Assembly: GCA_033391075.1 (NCBI GenBank)
Contig: JAWPMV010000001.1
Span: 124,001 to 188,000 of the forward strand
DNA from: Bacteroidia bacterium
GTDB taxonomy: Bacteria > Bacteroidota > Bacteroidia > J057
Direction: 5' to 3'
DNA: 64,000 bases
In this document: piece by piece, positions 18,256 through 25,159 of the stretch
Layout of the letters: each line of letters begins with the position of its first letter
How positions within the stretch are numbered: position 1 is the stretch's first letter
Notes under the pieces: generated by a model
Seen by the model: only the letters and a program-made list of their open reading frames with translations
The model's database searches: none
What the model was told of the DNA's origin: nothing
Position numbers and translations under genes: made by a program

Positions 18256-18705
18256 GTGCGCGTAGAAATAAAAAAGCTTGAGTCTGGGAACCTATCGGAA
18301 TTTCAGGAATTGCTAGACCTCTTCGAAAGGGTCTTTGAAATGAAAGATTTCATATCCCCACCTCAGCAACACCTTTTGAGAATTCTTCAAAACCCTGATT
18401 TTATTTGTCTGGTTGCAAATAAAGATGAAAAGATTCTTGGAGGCCTTACTATCTATGTTCTGCACCAATATTATGCTACCAGACCACTGGCATATATCTA
18501 TGATTTGGCTGTTGATAATGCATATCAAAGGAAAGGAATTGGAAAACAATTAATCTCTGAGGCGAAGAGATATTGTCGGGAAAAAGGCTTTGAAGAAGTT
18601 TTTGTTCAGACAGACAAAGGGGAAGCAAATGCGGTTAATTTTTACCATGCTACTCAACCCAGCGAAGCCGAAGAGGTAATTCATTTTTACTACCTCTTTG
18701 ATTAA
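18256..18705 (+). CDS. AAC(3)-I-like GNAT acetyltransferase
   Basis: This 149-residue GNAT-fold protein resembles the AAC(3)-I aminoglycoside acetyltransferases over its whole length. The match covers IYDLAV followed by the acetyl-CoA site QRKGIGKQLI (about residues 91-100), the FVQTDKGE segment, and the HFYYLFD ending, which corresponds to the HFDI ending of AAC(3)-I. The start is GTG with an AAAGG ribosome-binding site 10 bases upstream; no in-frame ATG fits the family N-terminus. Enzymes of this type transfer acetyl to the 3-amino group of gentamicin-like antibiotics. Whether this chromosomal homologue confers resistance is unknown. Confidence 0.8.
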   Translation: MRVEIKKLESGNLSEFQELLDLFERVFEMKDFISPPQQHLLRILQNPDFICLVANKDEKILGGLTIYVLHQYYATRPLAYIYDLAVDNAYQRKGIGKQLISEAKRYCREKGFEEVFVQTDKGEANAVNFYHATQPSEAEEVIHFYYLFD

Positions 18706-18720
18706 ATCATTTAATTAAAA

Positions 18721-19170
18721 ATGGATATTAAACGAGCCAATAGATTTGATACCACAGAGCTGAGCTCTCTAACTTTTCGTTCAAAATCCTATTGGGGATA
18801 TGATTCAGCTCAAATTAAAGCATGGGAAAGTGAGCTTAGGCTTTCCGAAGAATACATAGAAAATAAGGGGGTTTATAAGCTTCTTGGTGAGCATGTTGTA
18901 ATTGGTTATTATTCCTATTTTGAATTGAACAGGGAGCTTGTTAAGCTGGATAATTTATTCGTTGATCCTCCTTTCATTGGGCAAGGCTATGGGAAAATAC
19001 TCCTAGACGATTTTCTACAGAGAATCCAGAAACTTGGATATAAAGAAGTACATCTTGATGCTGACCCACATGCAGAGTCTTTTTACATCAAACACGGCTT
19101 TAAAATCATCGGGCATCTGGAAAGCAGTATAAAAAACCGTTTCCTTCCTGTTATGGCAATGGAACTTTGA
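18721..19170 (+). CDS. GNAT-family N-acetyltransferase
   Basis: This 149-residue GNAT protein has the acetyl-CoA pyrophosphate loop in VDPPFIGQGYGKILLDDF (about residues 81-98) and the late motif HAESFYIKHGF. The family resembles small bacterial acetyltransferases of amino-acid or small-amine type. It begins 15 bases after the AAC(3)-I-like gene, so the two are probably co-transcribed. Substrate unknown. A strong palindrome lies 17 bases after the stop. Confidence 0.85.
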   Translation: MDIKRANRFDTTELSSLTFRSKSYWGYDSAQIKAWESELRLSEEYIENKGVYKLLGEHVVIGYYSYFELNRELVKLDNLFVDPPFIGQGYGKILLDDFLQRIQKLGYKEVHLDADPHAESFYIKHGFKIIGHLESSIKNRFLPVMAMEL

Positions 19171-19187
19171 ACGAAGAGCAAAAAAAA

Positions 19188-19210
19188 GCATGGTATATAT
19201 AATACCATGC
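19188..19210. terminator. Palindrome GCATGGTAT/ATACCATGC, possible terminator
   Basis: Nine-base perfect arms surround the 5-base loop ATATA. Seven A residues precede it (19181-19187), so read on the minus strand it would be a hairpin followed by T7, a classical terminator shape. No minus-strand gene ends here, which leaves its direction and use open. It may stop transcripts entering the plus-strand acetyltransferase operon from the right. Confidence 0.55.
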
Positions 19211-19432
19211 CCAACTACACGGTGAATATTAACGTCATTACACGCTGCCACCGGAATCTTGCTAAAGAGTTAGTTACAAGAGAAAATGCTAGTGAAAGCA
19301 CTCTGTGTTTTTCTTTCTTATTTCCTAAGCTTTACTCAGCAACTAAGCCTTTTAACAGACAGAAAGGAGAAGTGTATAGGCTTCACTCTCTCTGCAAATT
19401 CTATCCTAATTACGTACTGCAAATAGTGGATC

Positions 19433-19454
19433 AAATCTGAAGAAATTCTGGAGG
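19433..19454 (-). promoter_or_regulatory. 11-bp direct-repeat box A
   Basis: On the plus strand two units, AAATCTGAAGA and AATTCTGGAGG, lie head to tail with an 11-base period. Read on the minus strand they are CCTCCAGAATT and TCTTCAGATTT. Box B lies 50 bases to the right in opposite orientation, and boxes C and D repeat the arrangement near 24 kb. One-turn spacing suggests a protein dimer binding one face of the helix. Confidence 0.5.
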
Positions 19455-19504
19455 AAAATGCCAGCTTTTTCACTGATGATTGATAATAAAAGATTAATAT
19501 ATTT

Positions 19505-19526
19505 TTACAGAATTTCTCCAGATTTT
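19505..19526 (+). promoter_or_regulatory. 11-bp direct-repeat box B, upstream of arginine decarboxylase
   Basis: Units TTACAGAATTT (19505-19515) and CTCCAGATTTT (19516-19526) match boxes A, C and D. The box ends 33 bases before the arginine decarboxylase ATG, where an activator or repressor would meet RNA polymerase. Confidence 0.5.
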
Positions 19527-19559
19527 ATTCCCAAATTCGCATTTTGAAAAATTAAAGGC

Positions 19560-20948
19560 ATGCAGAATTATCTGGGTTTTCTCTCTCAGAGTTATTATTT
19601 CCCGTCGGAAATATTTCAGGTTATTGAAGATGAACTATATTTCCATAAGATAAACCTTATGGAACTGATCGAGACCTATAAAACACCTCTTCGTTTCACT
19701 TATCTTCCAGTTATTTCCGGCAAAATTAACCAGGCGCGTTCATGGTTTGACGATGCGATTAAGGCAAATAAATACAACGGCAAGTACATCTACTGCTATT
19801 GTACCAAGAGTTCGCATTTTAAACACGTACTCGTAGAAGTATTAAAAGCGAATGCCAAGCTCGAAACCTCCTCGGCCTTTGATTTACCGATGATCAGGTC
19901 CTTGTATAGAGGAGGGTTTCTTGATCAGAGAATCCTGATTCTTTGTAATGGCTTTAAGGATTATGAGTATAAGCAAAACATTGTGGATATGATCCATGAT
20001 GGCTTCACCAATATCATCCCAATATTGGATAATAAAGAAGAGCTTAACTTTTACCTTGCCGAACTTGATGAGCCCTTCTCCATTGGAATTAGACTATCTA
20101 CCGAAGAGCCGCCAGACTCCAATTTCTACAGCAGTCGGTTGGGATTGAAAAAAACAGAGATCATTCCCTTTTACAAAGAGAAAATAGCCAACGATAAAAG
20201 AGTAAAGGTAAAATTGCTTCACTTTTTTGTTCATACGGGTATCCAGGACTCCCCTTTTTTCTGGAGCAATCTCAGGGATTTGGTTAATCTTTATTGTGAG
20301 CTAAAGAAGTTGAACCCTGAATTGTCGATGTTGGACATTGGAGGAGGGATGCCTTTTCAGAATTCTCTTGACTTCGAATTTGACTATGAGTACATCGTCT
20401 CCGAAATCGTTAGAACGATAAAGGAGATTTGCGATTCTCATGAAGTTGAAGAACCGGACATTATCACGGAGTTTGGAAGTTATACGGTAGCTGAAAGTAG
20501 CTGTACCTTATTCAAGGTTTTAGGGCGAAAACAGCAAAATGATCGGGAAAAATGGTTGATGATAGATGGAAGTATCATCAGCATGTTACCCGACGTTTGG
20601 GCCCTTAACCGACGATTTATTCCATTACCTATAAACAATTGGGATGCTGGATATGAAAGCGTATTTATCGGGGGAATGACCTGCGATAGTGATGATTATT
20701 ATAATCATGAAGCCAATGTAGACGCAATTTATATGCCTGCTACTCGTAAGCAACAATTCATGGGCTTTTTCCATACGGGAGCTTATCAGGAAATTTTAAG
20801 TGGAGTTGGAGGGCTTCACCATTGCCTCATGCCTGACCCCAAACATGTAATCATGGATGTAAATCCGGATGGGAGTTTGTTCAGCAGGGTTTTGCACGAA
20901 GAGCAAAATTCCAAACAGGTAATGAAAATCCTGGGCTATAAGTCATAA
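19560..20948 (+). CDS. speA: Arginine decarboxylase, PLP fold-III type of Bacteroidota
   Basis: This 462-residue protein belongs to the alanine-racemase-fold decarboxylases. The PLP lysine is Lys83 in YCTKSSHF, with the typical preceding aromatic strand. The phosphate-binding glycines are in LDIGGGMP (about residue 260) and the late ITEFGSY strand is the family's EPGR-equivalent. Members of this short Bacteroidota group convert arginine to agmatine. It heads an operon with an agmatinase 7 bases downstream and a deoxyhypusine-synthase-like gene, so the pathway arginine to agmatine to putrescine is complete. The ATG follows an AAAGG-type ribosome site. Direct-repeat box B sits 33 bases upstream and may control the operon. 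Confidence 0.88.
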   Translation: MQNYLGFLSQSYYFPSEIFQVIEDELYFHKINLMELIETYKTPLRFTYLPVISGKINQARSWFDDAIKANKYNGKYIYCYCTKSSHFKHVLVEVLKANAKLETSSAFDLPMIRSLYRGGFLDQRILILCNGFKDYEYKQNIVDMIHDGFTNIIPILDNKEELNFYLAELDEPFSIGIRLSTEEPPDSNFYSSRLGLKKTEIIPFYKEKIANDKRVKVKLLHFFVHTGIQDSPFFWSNLRDLVNLYCELKKLNPELSMLDIGGGMPFQNSLDFEFDYEYIVSEIVRTIKEICDSHEVEEPDIITEFGSYTVAESSCTLFKVLGRKQQNDREKWLMIDGSIISMLPDVWALNRRFIPLPINNWDAGYESVFIGGMTCDSDDYYNHEANVDAIYMPATRKQQFMGFFHTGAYQEILSGVGGLHHCLMPDPKHVIMDVNPDGSLFSRVLHEEQNSKQVMKILGYKS

Positions 20949-20955
20949 AAGGCCT

Positions 20956-22011
20956 ATGAAAAAGAATAATCTAAACGATTTTGATCCTAATGGACCTGGA
21001 CTTGATAATGGACAGCTCTATGGTCTTGCATTTAGTAAAGGAGAATCCGAATTGATCCTGTTGGAGGTTCCCAGAGATATCACGGTTTCCTATCGAATGG
21101 GAACTCATAAAGGGCCAAGTGCAATTCTGGATGCCTCAAGGCAGGTAGAATTGTATGACCCTTTTTTTCCTGATGTTTGGAAATACGGAATTTACCTTGA
21201 CAAAGCTTCAGAAAACCAGCAGTATGAAAATCTCAGGTTAAGGGCGAAAGCAGCTGAAATAATCCGAAAACTAGAAGCTGGTCTATCTCAGGATGGTTTT
21301 GAAGAAGTGTTACAAGAAATAAATGAATCTTGTGAAAATTGGGATAAAAGGATTAAGGCTAAAGCAGAACGAGTCCTTAATTCCGGTAAAATCTGTGCGG
21401 TTTTGGGGGGCGATCACAGTTCCCCATTGGGCTTGCTGCAGGCTTTGGCCAGCAGAGGAGAAGTTTTTGGGGTTCTTCAAATCGATGCTCATATGGACCT
21501 GAGAATAGCTTATGAAGGTTTTGAGTATTCCCATGCTTCAATCATGTATAATGCTCTTCAGATCCCGGAAGTAAGTCGGATTGTTCAGGTAGGGATTAGG
21601 GATTATAGTGAAGAAGAGTTAAATCTTTACCACGATTTCCCTGAAAGACTCAGTCTTTTCTCGCAAAGAGATATAGATCATTTAGAATTCAGAGGGGTGA
21701 ACTGGGCTTCTCAAGTCTCCCGAATCATAGAGCATCTCCCTGAAAAAGTTTACCTGAGTTTTGATATAGACGGATTGAATCCTTCCTATTGCCCAGATAC
21801 CGGAACTCCTGTTCCTGGAGGGTTAAGTATGGCCCAGGCTATATTTTTAATTGAATCTCTGGTAAAGGAAAATAAAGAAATCATAGGGTTTGATCTATGC
21901 GAGGTAGCCCCAGGGAAAAACGAATGGAATGGAATCGTGGGGGCTCGACTTTTGTACAGGCTTTGTGCATGCACCTTAAAAAGTAAATTAAATAATCAAA
22001 ATAATGAGTGA
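20956..22011 (+). CDS. speB: Agmatinase/arginase-family ureohydrolase
   Basis: This 351-residue protein shows all the di-manganese motifs of ureohydrolases: GGDHS with His154, DAHMD with Asp177, His179 and Asp181, and SFDIDGLNP with Asp270 and Asp272. It hydrolyses a guanidino group to urea. Its place directly after arginine decarboxylase points to agmatinase, which releases putrescine, rather than arginase. It is longer than the usual 300 residues because of an insertion at about residues 85-145, which carries many charged residues. The stop overlaps the next ATG by 8 bases. Confidence 0.88.
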   Translation: MKKNNLNDFDPNGPGLDNGQLYGLAFSKGESELILLEVPRDITVSYRMGTHKGPSAILDASRQVELYDPFFPDVWKYGIYLDKASENQQYENLRLRAKAAEIIRKLEAGLSQDGFEEVLQEINESCENWDKRIKAKAERVLNSGKICAVLGGDHSSPLGLLQALASRGEVFGVLQIDAHMDLRIAYEGFEYSHASIMYNALQIPEVSRIVQVGIRDYSEEELNLYHDFPERLSLFSQRDIDHLEFRGVNWASQVSRIIEHLPEKVYLSFDIDGLNPSYCPDTGTPVPGGLSMAQAIFLIESLVKENKEIIGFDLCEVAPGKNEWNGIVGARLLYRLCACTLKSKLNNQNNE

Positions 22012-22978
22012 TCGTCCGGTTTCTTCATTCCTTGAAACCCATTTTAAACATTTCAATGCTGCAGCATTGGTAGATGCTGCCAAAGGCTATGATCAATTGT
22101 TGGCGAATGGCGGTAAAATGATGATTACCCTTGCCGGCGCAATGAGTACGGCTGAATTGGGTAAGTCTTTAGCCGAAATGATTCGTCAGGACAAAGTTCA
22201 GATAATAAGTTGTACGGGAGCGAATCTGGAGGAAGATATTATGAATTTAGTGGCTCATGACCACTATGTCAGAATTCCCCATTACCGAGACCTTAGCCCT
22301 GCAGAAGAACGAGCCTTACTTGATAAAGGCTTAAATCGAGTTACAGATACCTGCATCCCTGAGGAAGATGCTTTTCGTCGAATACAAGAACATATCTTCA
22401 ATAGATGGAGTTACGCTCACGCAAACGGGAAAAGATTTTTTCCTCATGAGTATATGTATCAAATGCTATTATCCGGTGATTTGGAAGAACATTATCAGAT
22501 AAATCCCCAGGATTCCTGGATGCTGGCCGCTGCTGAAAAGAATTTGCCCATTGTTGTACCTGGATGGGAGGATTCTACTATGGGAAATATTTTTGCTTCC
22601 TACTGCATAAAGGGCGAATTGTCTCCAGGCTGCATGAAATCAGGAATTGAGTATATGATGTGGTTGGCTGATTGGTACAAAAAGGAGTCTTTGGATTCCG
22701 AAGTTGGTTTCTTTCAGATAGGTGGAGGTATCGCAGGTGATTTTCCCATTTGTGTGGTGCCTATGTTATACCAGGATTTGGAATATGAAGATGTGCCATT
22801 TTGGTCCTATTTCTGTCAGATTTCGGATTCCACAACTAGTTATGGCTCGTATTCAGGAGCTGTTCCAAATGAGAAAATTACATGGGGGAAATTGGACGAA
22901 GATACGCCTAAGTTTGTAATCGAATCCGATGCTACAATTGTTGCCCCATTGATATTTGCTTATCTGCTCAATTGGTAA
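22004..22978 (+). CDS. Deoxyhypusine-synthase-family protein
   Basis: This 324-residue protein is of the deoxyhypusine synthase family. The catalytic lysine is Lys296 in ITWGK, within the conserved SGAVPNEKITWGK context, and the NAD-binding region has the GGGIAGDFP loop. Eukaryotic enzymes transfer the aminobutyl group of spermidine to eIF5A, but bacteria lack eIF5A, and bacterial homologues instead join aminobutyl or related groups to make homospermidine or spermidine. Its overlap with the agmatinase gene supports a polyamine product made from putrescine or agmatine. Which polyamine is made is not visible in the sequence. Confidence 0.88.
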   Translation: MSDRPVSSFLETHFKHFNAAALVDAAKGYDQLLANGGKMMITLAGAMSTAELGKSLAEMIRQDKVQIISCTGANLEEDIMNLVAHDHYVRIPHYRDLSPAEERALLDKGLNRVTDTCIPEEDAFRRIQEHIFNRWSYAHANGKRFFPHEYMYQMLLSGDLEEHYQINPQDSWMLAAAEKNLPIVVPGWEDSTMGNIFASYCIKGELSPGCMKSGIEYMMWLADWYKKESLDSEVGFFQIGGGIAGDFPICVVPMLYQDLEYEDVPFWSYFCQISDSTTSYGSYSGAVPNEKITWGKLDEDTPKFVIESDATIVAPLIFAYLLNW

Positions 22979-22984
22979 AAGAAA

Positions 22985-23006
22985 ACCAGGCCTTTAATGG
23001 CCTGGT
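22985..23006 (-). terminator. Terminator hairpin, minus-strand T-tract
   Basis: Arms ACCAGGCC (22985-22992) and GGCCTGGT (22999-23006) enclose a 6-base loop. On the minus strand it is followed by TTTTCTTTT, so it ends the RRM gene. On the plus strand the tail is CCCAAAG, so it is weaker there but sits just after the polyamine operon and may serve both. Confidence 0.7.
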
Positions 23007-23076
23007 CCCAAAGTCCTAATATGCTAAATATTAAATTGGACAAGTAACTAAATTATAAAGCGCACTATTGTATGTT

Positions 23077-23496
23077 TTATTCTATATCTGCATAACTAGA
23101 GGAGCCTCTATTGCGAATTTTCTTAAACTTCCCTCCATTGTTCTCATACCCATCCTCATAGTCTGAATATTCTTCGTCATTGTCATCGGGCCCTTCTTCA
23201 TAATCATACTCATCTCTGAATTCCCAATATCCCAAAGTAGGTTGAATAGAATCTTTGATGAATACGTTTACTTTTTCTACACTTACGGATATTGGGCGAC
23301 CCATATACAGCTCTCCATCGAGCTCTTGAACTGCCTCAAGGGCATCAAGAATATTTGCCATTTCAATGAAAGCAATTCGATTTTTTTTGGATGACGAGAA
23401 AATCTGAATTCTTTCTACTTCTCCAAATTCAACAAATAAAGCCAAGAGGTCTTCTTGATCAACCGATAAGTTCAGATTCGAAACAGTAATCTTCAT
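23077..23496 (-). CDS. RRM-type RNA-binding protein
   Basis: This protein has one RNA-recognition motif at its N-terminus: MKITVSNLNLSV is the RNP2-like first strand and KNRIAFIEMAN the RNP1-like third strand. After residue 80 it ends in a very acidic tail with runs of Asp, Glu and Tyr followed by a short basic stretch. I chose the internal ATG (complement 23494-23496) because RRM proteins of Bacteroidota start at this strand; an upstream ATG at 23517 would add seven residues. Such proteins bind RNA in cold-shock or post-transcriptional control. Its targets are unknown. Confidence 0.85.
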   Translation of the reverse strand: MKITVSNLNLSVDQEDLLALFVEFGEVERIQIFSSSKKNRIAFIEMANILDALEAVQELDGELYMGRPISVSVEKVNVFIKDSIQPTLGYWEFRDEYDYEEGPDDNDEEYSDYEDGYENNGGKFKKIRNRGSSSYADIE

Positions 23497-23546
23497 GATT
23501 TTGGTTTTAAAATCCATTAAATATCAAAAATCATCTGGAATAGATC

Positions 23547-23915
23547 CTAGGCTTTTGCTTGTAAACTTAGCGCAGTATGCGGGACCAGCAAGAGTCTGCG
23601 CTTATCGATTAATTCCCCGGTCTTTTTACAGATGCCGTAGGTTTTATTCTTGACCCTCACAAGAGCTTCTTTCAGTTGATAAATAAAGCGCTCTTGACGT
23701 TGAATCATGGTAAAAAGATATTCTTTCTCCGCAAAGTCCGTATAATCATCTATGCTGTTTATAGTAGATGTTGCATGCTCTTTCGAAGACTCTAAAGAAT
23801 CTAGAAGCTGCTCTACAGTTGCTTGAGCTTCTGAAAGTTTCTGTAGGATAACTGCCTCAAAATCAGCAAGGTATTGATCGCTGTACCTGAGTAATTTTTT
23901 ATTCGTTTCTGTCAT
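23547..23915 (-). CDS. DksA/TraR-family protein with degenerate zinc site
   Basis: The protein of 122 residues begins at the ATG at 23915; a GTG at 23939 would add eight residues. The N-terminal two thirds is a coiled-coil helix (about residues 10-75) as in DksA. The C-terminal globule reads YGICKKTGELIDKRRLLLVPHTALS, which is the DksA zinc-finger segment with only one cysteine, so zinc binding by four cysteines is impossible. This is common in Bacteroidota homologues. By family, it may bind the RNA polymerase secondary channel and modulate initiation. It is 50 bases upstream of the RRM gene and probably co-transcribed. Confidence 0.85.
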   Translation of the reverse strand: MTETNKKLLRYSDQYLADFEAVILQKLSEAQATVEQLLDSLESSKEHATSTINSIDDYTDFAEKEYLFTMIQRQERFIYQLKEALVRVKNKTYGICKKTGELIDKRRLLLVPHTALSLQAKA

Positions 23916-24002
23916 AGGACTCAACGATTGATTCTTCACTAAATTAAAATCGCTGGCTTGAATTAATTGGTCAGTCGAAATAATGATCCTAAATCACAAA
24001 AA

Positions 24003-24024
24003 CAATTCTGGAGTAATTCTGGAG
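24003..24024 (-). promoter_or_regulatory. 11-bp direct-repeat box C, upstream of DksA-like gene
   Basis: Plus-strand units CAATTCTGGAG (24003-24013) and TAATTCTGGAG (24014-24024) are nearly identical direct repeats. Read on the minus strand they are CTCCAGAATTA and CTCCAGAATTG. The box lies about 88 bases upstream of the DksA-like ATG and faces box D across 112 bases. Confidence 0.5.
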
Positions 24025-24136
24025 AAATAAACCTTTTCAATAAACCACCTAAATTTTATCCGGAAGGAATTTGTTTTAAAGGAAAAAGAGTCTTTGTTAG
24101 CAAATTTTTTTTCGATTTTTTCTAGGATGTGATTTT

Positions 24137-24158
24137 CTCCAAAATTTCTCCAGAATTC
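24137..24158 (+). promoter_or_regulatory. 11-bp direct-repeat box D, upstream of Lys-rich peptide gene
   Basis: Units CTCCAAAATTT (24137-24147) and CTCCAGAATTC (24148-24158) match the other three boxes. The box ends 46 bases before the ATG of the lysine-rich peptide gene. After it the sequence reads TTCGAAACTTGG, similar to the sequence after box B, so the surrounding promoter may also be conserved. Confidence 0.5.
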
Positions 24159-24204
24159 AATTCGAAACTTGGGTTATCATTAAAAACCTTAATCTTTAAC
24201 CACT

Positions 24205-24420
24205 ATGAAAAAGTTCAAATGGATGTATTTCTCACTGTTGATTGTACTTTTTTCATTGCCAACACTTTCCTTTTCTCAAATGGTAGCTCCTTCTTCCGAT
24301 TCTTCAATTGAATGGCAGTCAGAGGGGAAACCGAAAAAGGGAAAAAAGAAAAAGAAGAAAGAAAAAAAGAAAGCTAAAAAGGATAAAAGAAAAACCTCTG
24401 ATTCTGAAGAAGAACAATAA
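24205..24420 (+). CDS. Small secreted lysine-rich protein
   Basis: This 71-residue protein begins with a signal peptide (basic MKKFK, hydrophobic residues 6-23, cleavage near SFSQ). The mature part is short: an acidic/serine stretch, then a tail in which about half the residues are lysine (from KPKKGKKKKKK to about residue 60), ending in SEEEQ. I recognise no family. Box D lies 46 bases upstream and a strong terminator follows, so it is a single-gene transcript. The poly-basic tail could bind nucleic acid, lipopolysaccharide or polyanionic polymers in the envelope; this is inference. The tail's A-rich codons are not unusual for lysine. Confidence 0.7.
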   Translation: MKKFKWMYFSLLIVLFSLPTLSFSQMVAPSSDSSIEWQSEGKPKKGKKKKKKEKKKAKKDKRKTSDSEEEQ

Positions 24421-24443
24421 AAATCTGAACCTTAATGGATTGT

Positions 24444-24469
24444 GCCCTCACTATTTTGTGAGGGCTTTT
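24444..24469 (+). terminator. Rho-independent terminator
   Basis: Arms GCCCTCAC (24444-24451) and GTGAGGGC (24458-24465) flank the loop TATTTT and are followed by TTTTA. It terminates the lysine-rich peptide transcript, 24 bases after the stop. Confidence 0.85.
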
Positions 24470-24493
24470 ACATTTATTTAAACCATTTGTAAG

Positions 24494-25081
24494 ATGATTC
24501 ATCCTGATACAGAATTAAGATATATCAATCCTTCCATCGGTTATGGAGTAGTCGCGAAAAAGCTTATACCTGCCGGAACGATTACTTGGGTCATGGATGC
24601 ATTTGATATTGAACTTCCCCCGGAGAAACTGGACAGTCTTAGTGCTGCCTATAAAGCCAAAATTGATAAATATGCATTTAGAAATAGAGTAGGTAATTAC
24701 ATCATTTGCTGGGATCATGGGAAATATATCAATCACAGCTTTGATTCAAATTGCCTGACTACAGCCTATGATTTTGAAATAGCTATAAGAGACATTTTTC
24801 CTGGTGAGCAACTTACAGATGATTATGGATACTTAAATATCAACACCCCTTTTTATGCATTTGATGAAGGTTTGGAAAGGAAAGTGGTGTATCCTGATGA
24901 TTTGCTAAGGTATTATAAGGATTGGGATAAAACCCTTGGAAGGATTTTTTTTCTAATAGAAAAAGTCAATCAACCTTTGAAGAAGTATTTTGAAAAAGAA
25001 TCCTGGCAGGAAATCCAGCTTGTTCTGGAAGGTAGAAAATATATGAAATCAATCCTTACAAACTATTTCCCTCAATTGTAA
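24494..25081 (+). CDS. SET-domain protein (putative lysine methyltransferase)
   Basis: This 195-residue protein carries the SET domain in its first two thirds. It opens with GYGVVAKKLIPAGT, the SET-N pattern, then has INHSFDSNC, the pseudoknot NHS motif that binds S-adenosylmethionine, and GEQLTDDYGYL, the catalytic tyrosine segment. Bacterial SET proteins methylate protein lysines, but most targets are unknown. The helical C-terminal third has no recognised domain. It lies directly after the terminator of the lysine-rich secreted peptide gene. That peptide has a signal sequence, so it would be a substrate only before export; the pairing is therefore only suggestive. Confidence 0.85.
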   Translation: MIHPDTELRYINPSIGYGVVAKKLIPAGTITWVMDAFDIELPPEKLDSLSAAYKAKIDKYAFRNRVGNYIICWDHGKYINHSFDSNCLTTAYDFEIAIRDIFPGEQLTDDYGYLNINTPFYAFDEGLERKVVYPDDLLRYYKDWDKTLGRIFFLIEKVNQPLKKYFEKESWQEIQLVLEGRKYMKSILTNYFPQL

Positions 25082-25117
25082 GCAAAGCAATATACCCTTC
25101 TAGTAAATTTCCATGAT

Positions 25118-25155
25118 GGAGCTCCCTTGTCCAAAGACAAACTGGAGCTCCTTTT
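25118..25155. terminator. Bidirectional terminator between convergent genes
   Basis: GGAGCTCC (25118-25125) and GGAGCTCC (25144-25151), itself palindromic, pair together with TTGTC/GACAA around a CAAA loop. TTTTC follows on the plus strand. It lies between the SET gene and the oppositely oriented desaturase gene and probably serves both. Confidence 0.7.
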
Positions 25156-25159
25156 CACA

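Larger units (their letters stand above)
19171..19559. other. Intergenic region with palindrome and repeat boxes
   Basis: This 389-base gap before the polyamine operon contains a 9-bp-arm palindrome (19188-19210) and two inverted 11-bp direct-repeat boxes (19433-19454 and 19505-19526). A 77-codon frame at 19207-19440 has no family resemblance and I do not call it. Confidence 0.6.

Noticed and set aside
19207-19440. 77-codon plus-strand frame after the palindrome
   Set aside because: No family resemblance, overlaps the palindrome and box A, and has an unlikely residue composition.
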